33,905 nucleotides of DNA from Microcaldota archaeon (lineage in GTDB: Archaea; Micrarchaeota; Micrarchaeia; Micrarchaeales; CABMGC01). The DNA lies in NCBI GenBank assembly GCA_027315135.1, contig DAHUYR010000013.1:1-33905 (forward strand). The letters run 5' to 3'. The position numbers and the translations under genes were made by a program. Within the stretch, counting starts at the first letter, position 1. The number at the start of each line of letters is the position of its first letter. Positions 32,893-33,905 of the stretch are shown piece after piece. The notes beneath the pieces were generated by a model. The model was not told the DNA's origin and made no database searches. It was given only the letters and a program-made list of their open reading frames with translations.

Positions 32893-33702
32893 CTATTTCA
32901 GATTCGCATCGTAAAATCTTAACAGCATCTCCCATGCTTCGTCTGCTGCTGCTTTGTTGTAGTGCTGCTGCCGTGAGTCATTGAAGAACGCATGATACGC
33001 TCCTGGAAAGACCTTTATTGTAAACGGCTTCTTGTAATCCACTAAAGCTTTCACCAATTCACTTATTCCTGAATTTATCCTATGGTCCTCTCCGCCGTAC
33101 AGTCCCATTACAGCTCCATTCACTCCTTTTATCTTTTCTATAGGGCTTGGGTTTTCTCCGTAGAATATGACAGATGCGTTTGTCTTTCCTGTGCATCCTA
33201 AGTTTATCGACATGCCGCCTCCAAAGCAGAAACCTGCACTCCCTATCTTTTCACTTACGTTTTCCAACGAGTGCAGATAATCTACGCCGCTAGACATATA
33301 TTCTACAAAAAGGTCAATAGGCCTGTTCATGAATAGTATCTGGTTTACCTCGCTTACTGCTTTCTGCTGCTCGCCGCTGAGTTTTGAAAGTTCTGCTGCC
33401 CTGTATTGCTCGTCTCTTTGCTTGTCTACAGGCATAGACATCATGAACTTCATCGCCGTAGCTATGTTCTGCTCCGATAAGGATCCGGATAGTTTTTTGC
33501 TTGAGAACAGGTGTGGTGCAAGAACGACGTATCCTTCCGCTGCAAGCCTGTCAGCAACCTTCCTTGTGTGCGCATCAAGGCCGAATATCTCATGTATGAG
33601 GATTACCCCAGGATGCTTGTCTGAATCGTCAGGGAATGCCAGATATGCGCCTATAGTATCGTTATTGGTAGTGTACGTAATATCCTTTGAATTCGTTTTC
33701 AT
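32893..33702 (-). CDS. Dienelactone hydrolase family protein
   Basis: An alpha/beta hydrolase of 269 residues. The family triad is visible: nucleophile Cys in GSAGFCFGGGMS, Asp in LYGGEDHRI, and His in PGAYHAFFND. An early GVILIHEIFGLDAHTRKVADRLA segment matches the oxyanion-side strand. These enzymes open lactones or esters; the actual substrate here is unknown. ATG 33702 is preferred over GTG 33711 because GTGAA (33711-33707 on the minus strand) lies four bases upstream. It follows the dehydrogenase gene by 20 bases, so the two are likely cotranscribed. Confidence 0.9.
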   Translation of the reverse strand: MKTNSKDITYTTNNDTIGAYLAFPDDSDKHPGVILIHEIFGLDAHTRKVADRLAAEGYVVLAPHLFSSKKLSGSLSEQNIATAMKFMMSMPVDKQRDEQYRAAELSKLSGEQQKAVSEVNQILFMNRPIDLFVEYMSSGVDYLHSLENVSEKIGSAGFCFGGGMSINLGCTGKTNASVIFYGENPSPIEKIKGVNGAVMGLYGGEDHRINSGISELVKALVDYKKPFTIKVFPGAYHAFFNDSRQQHYNKAAADEAWEMLLRFYDANLK

Positions 33703-33722
33703 GTTATTCACTCTTTATTGAG

Positions 33723-33905
33723 TTAAATCCTTATTATTATCTTGCCTTTCGCTTTTCCGCTTTCGCTCAGAGCATGAGCCTCGCTTATTCTCTCTAGAGG
33801 CAGCTCTCTTTCTATTAGTACTTTGAGCTTTCCAGAATCTGCAAGCTTTGCTATCTCCTCCATAGTCTTTCCGTCTGAAGGCACTGATAGATACTGTGCG
33901 CGTAT
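33723..33905 (-). CDS. Medium-chain dehydrogenase/quinone reductase, C-terminal fragment
   Basis: The frame enters from the window edge, so only the last 60 residues are seen. They end with the family's typical closing pattern: ADSGKLKVLIERELPLERIS, EAHALSESGKAKGKIIIRI. This matches the C-terminus of zinc-type alcohol dehydrogenase/NADPH:quinone reductase proteins. The catalytic and nucleotide-binding parts lie outside the window. It is upstream of, and probably cotranscribed with, the dienelactone hydrolase gene. Confidence 0.75.
   Translation of the reverse strand: MRAQYLSVPSDGKTMEEIAKLADSGKLKVLIERELPLERISEAHALSESGKAKGKIIIRI

Noticed and set aside
1-33905. Insertion sequences, rRNA genes, inteins
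   Set aside because: No transposase, terminal inverted repeats, rRNA sequence or intein blocks (for example in MCM or RNAP) were seen.

Overview
The window is archaeal chromosome. It has a 13-subunit-type archaeal RNA polymerase split into A'/A'' and B''/B', an MCM helicase, SRP54, KEOPS subunits, an Sm-like protein, eukaryote/archaea-type ribosomal proteins, TATA-box promoters, and tRNAs that all carry introns. Genes are tightly packed, with many TTG/GTG starts. One aminoacyl-tRNA synthetase is bacterial in type, two tRNAs are interrupted in the T-loop, and the surface proteins carry class III (pilin-like) signals. Together these point to an ultrasmall DPANN archaeon of the ARMAN/Micrarchaeota kind. 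That placement is inference, not proof.

Layout. 1-2191: the 3' part of a large secreted protein made of InlB-type repeats, a Ser/Thr linker and a Gly-rich end. 2237-5859: an information-processing cluster, rpoD - tRNA-Leu - eL18 - uL13 - uS9 - rpoN - tRNA-Pro - uS2, followed by a small pilin-like protein. 5877-13411: a small zinc protein, a 74-residue unknown, bacterial-type MetRS (minus), MCM helicase, a presenilin-type intramembrane protease, a GCS2-family ligase and an unknown. 13564-16890: tRNA-Ile (minus), SRP54, a 21-residue Lys/Ala peptide (minus), a DRG-type GTPase and an unknown. 16893-22022: minus-strand genes in two groups, surface protein-CysRS and TrpRS-Kae1-Bud32, with a short eL41-like gene on the plus strand between them. 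22324-25065: a small membrane protein and an intact paralogue of the protein at the window start. 25196-32422: the rpoH-B''-B'-A'-A'' operon. 32482-33905: LSm, tRNA-Ala, dienelactone hydrolase and the end of a medium-chain dehydrogenase.

Most of the region serves transcription and translation. The outer-surface proteins are the fast-changing part. The two InlB-repeat proteins, about 23 kb apart, share nearly identical DNA in their repeats but have unrelated C-terminal modules, which suggests recombination or gene conversion on a modular surface adhesin. The most unusual RNA feature is that tRNA-Pro and tRNA-Ala are both broken in the T-loop by introns with the same 7x7 internal-loop architecture. 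Translation starts inside operons follow a simple rule: GTGAT (complementary to the 3' end of archaeal 16S rRNA), 3-4 bases, then the start codon, often overlapping the upstream stop.
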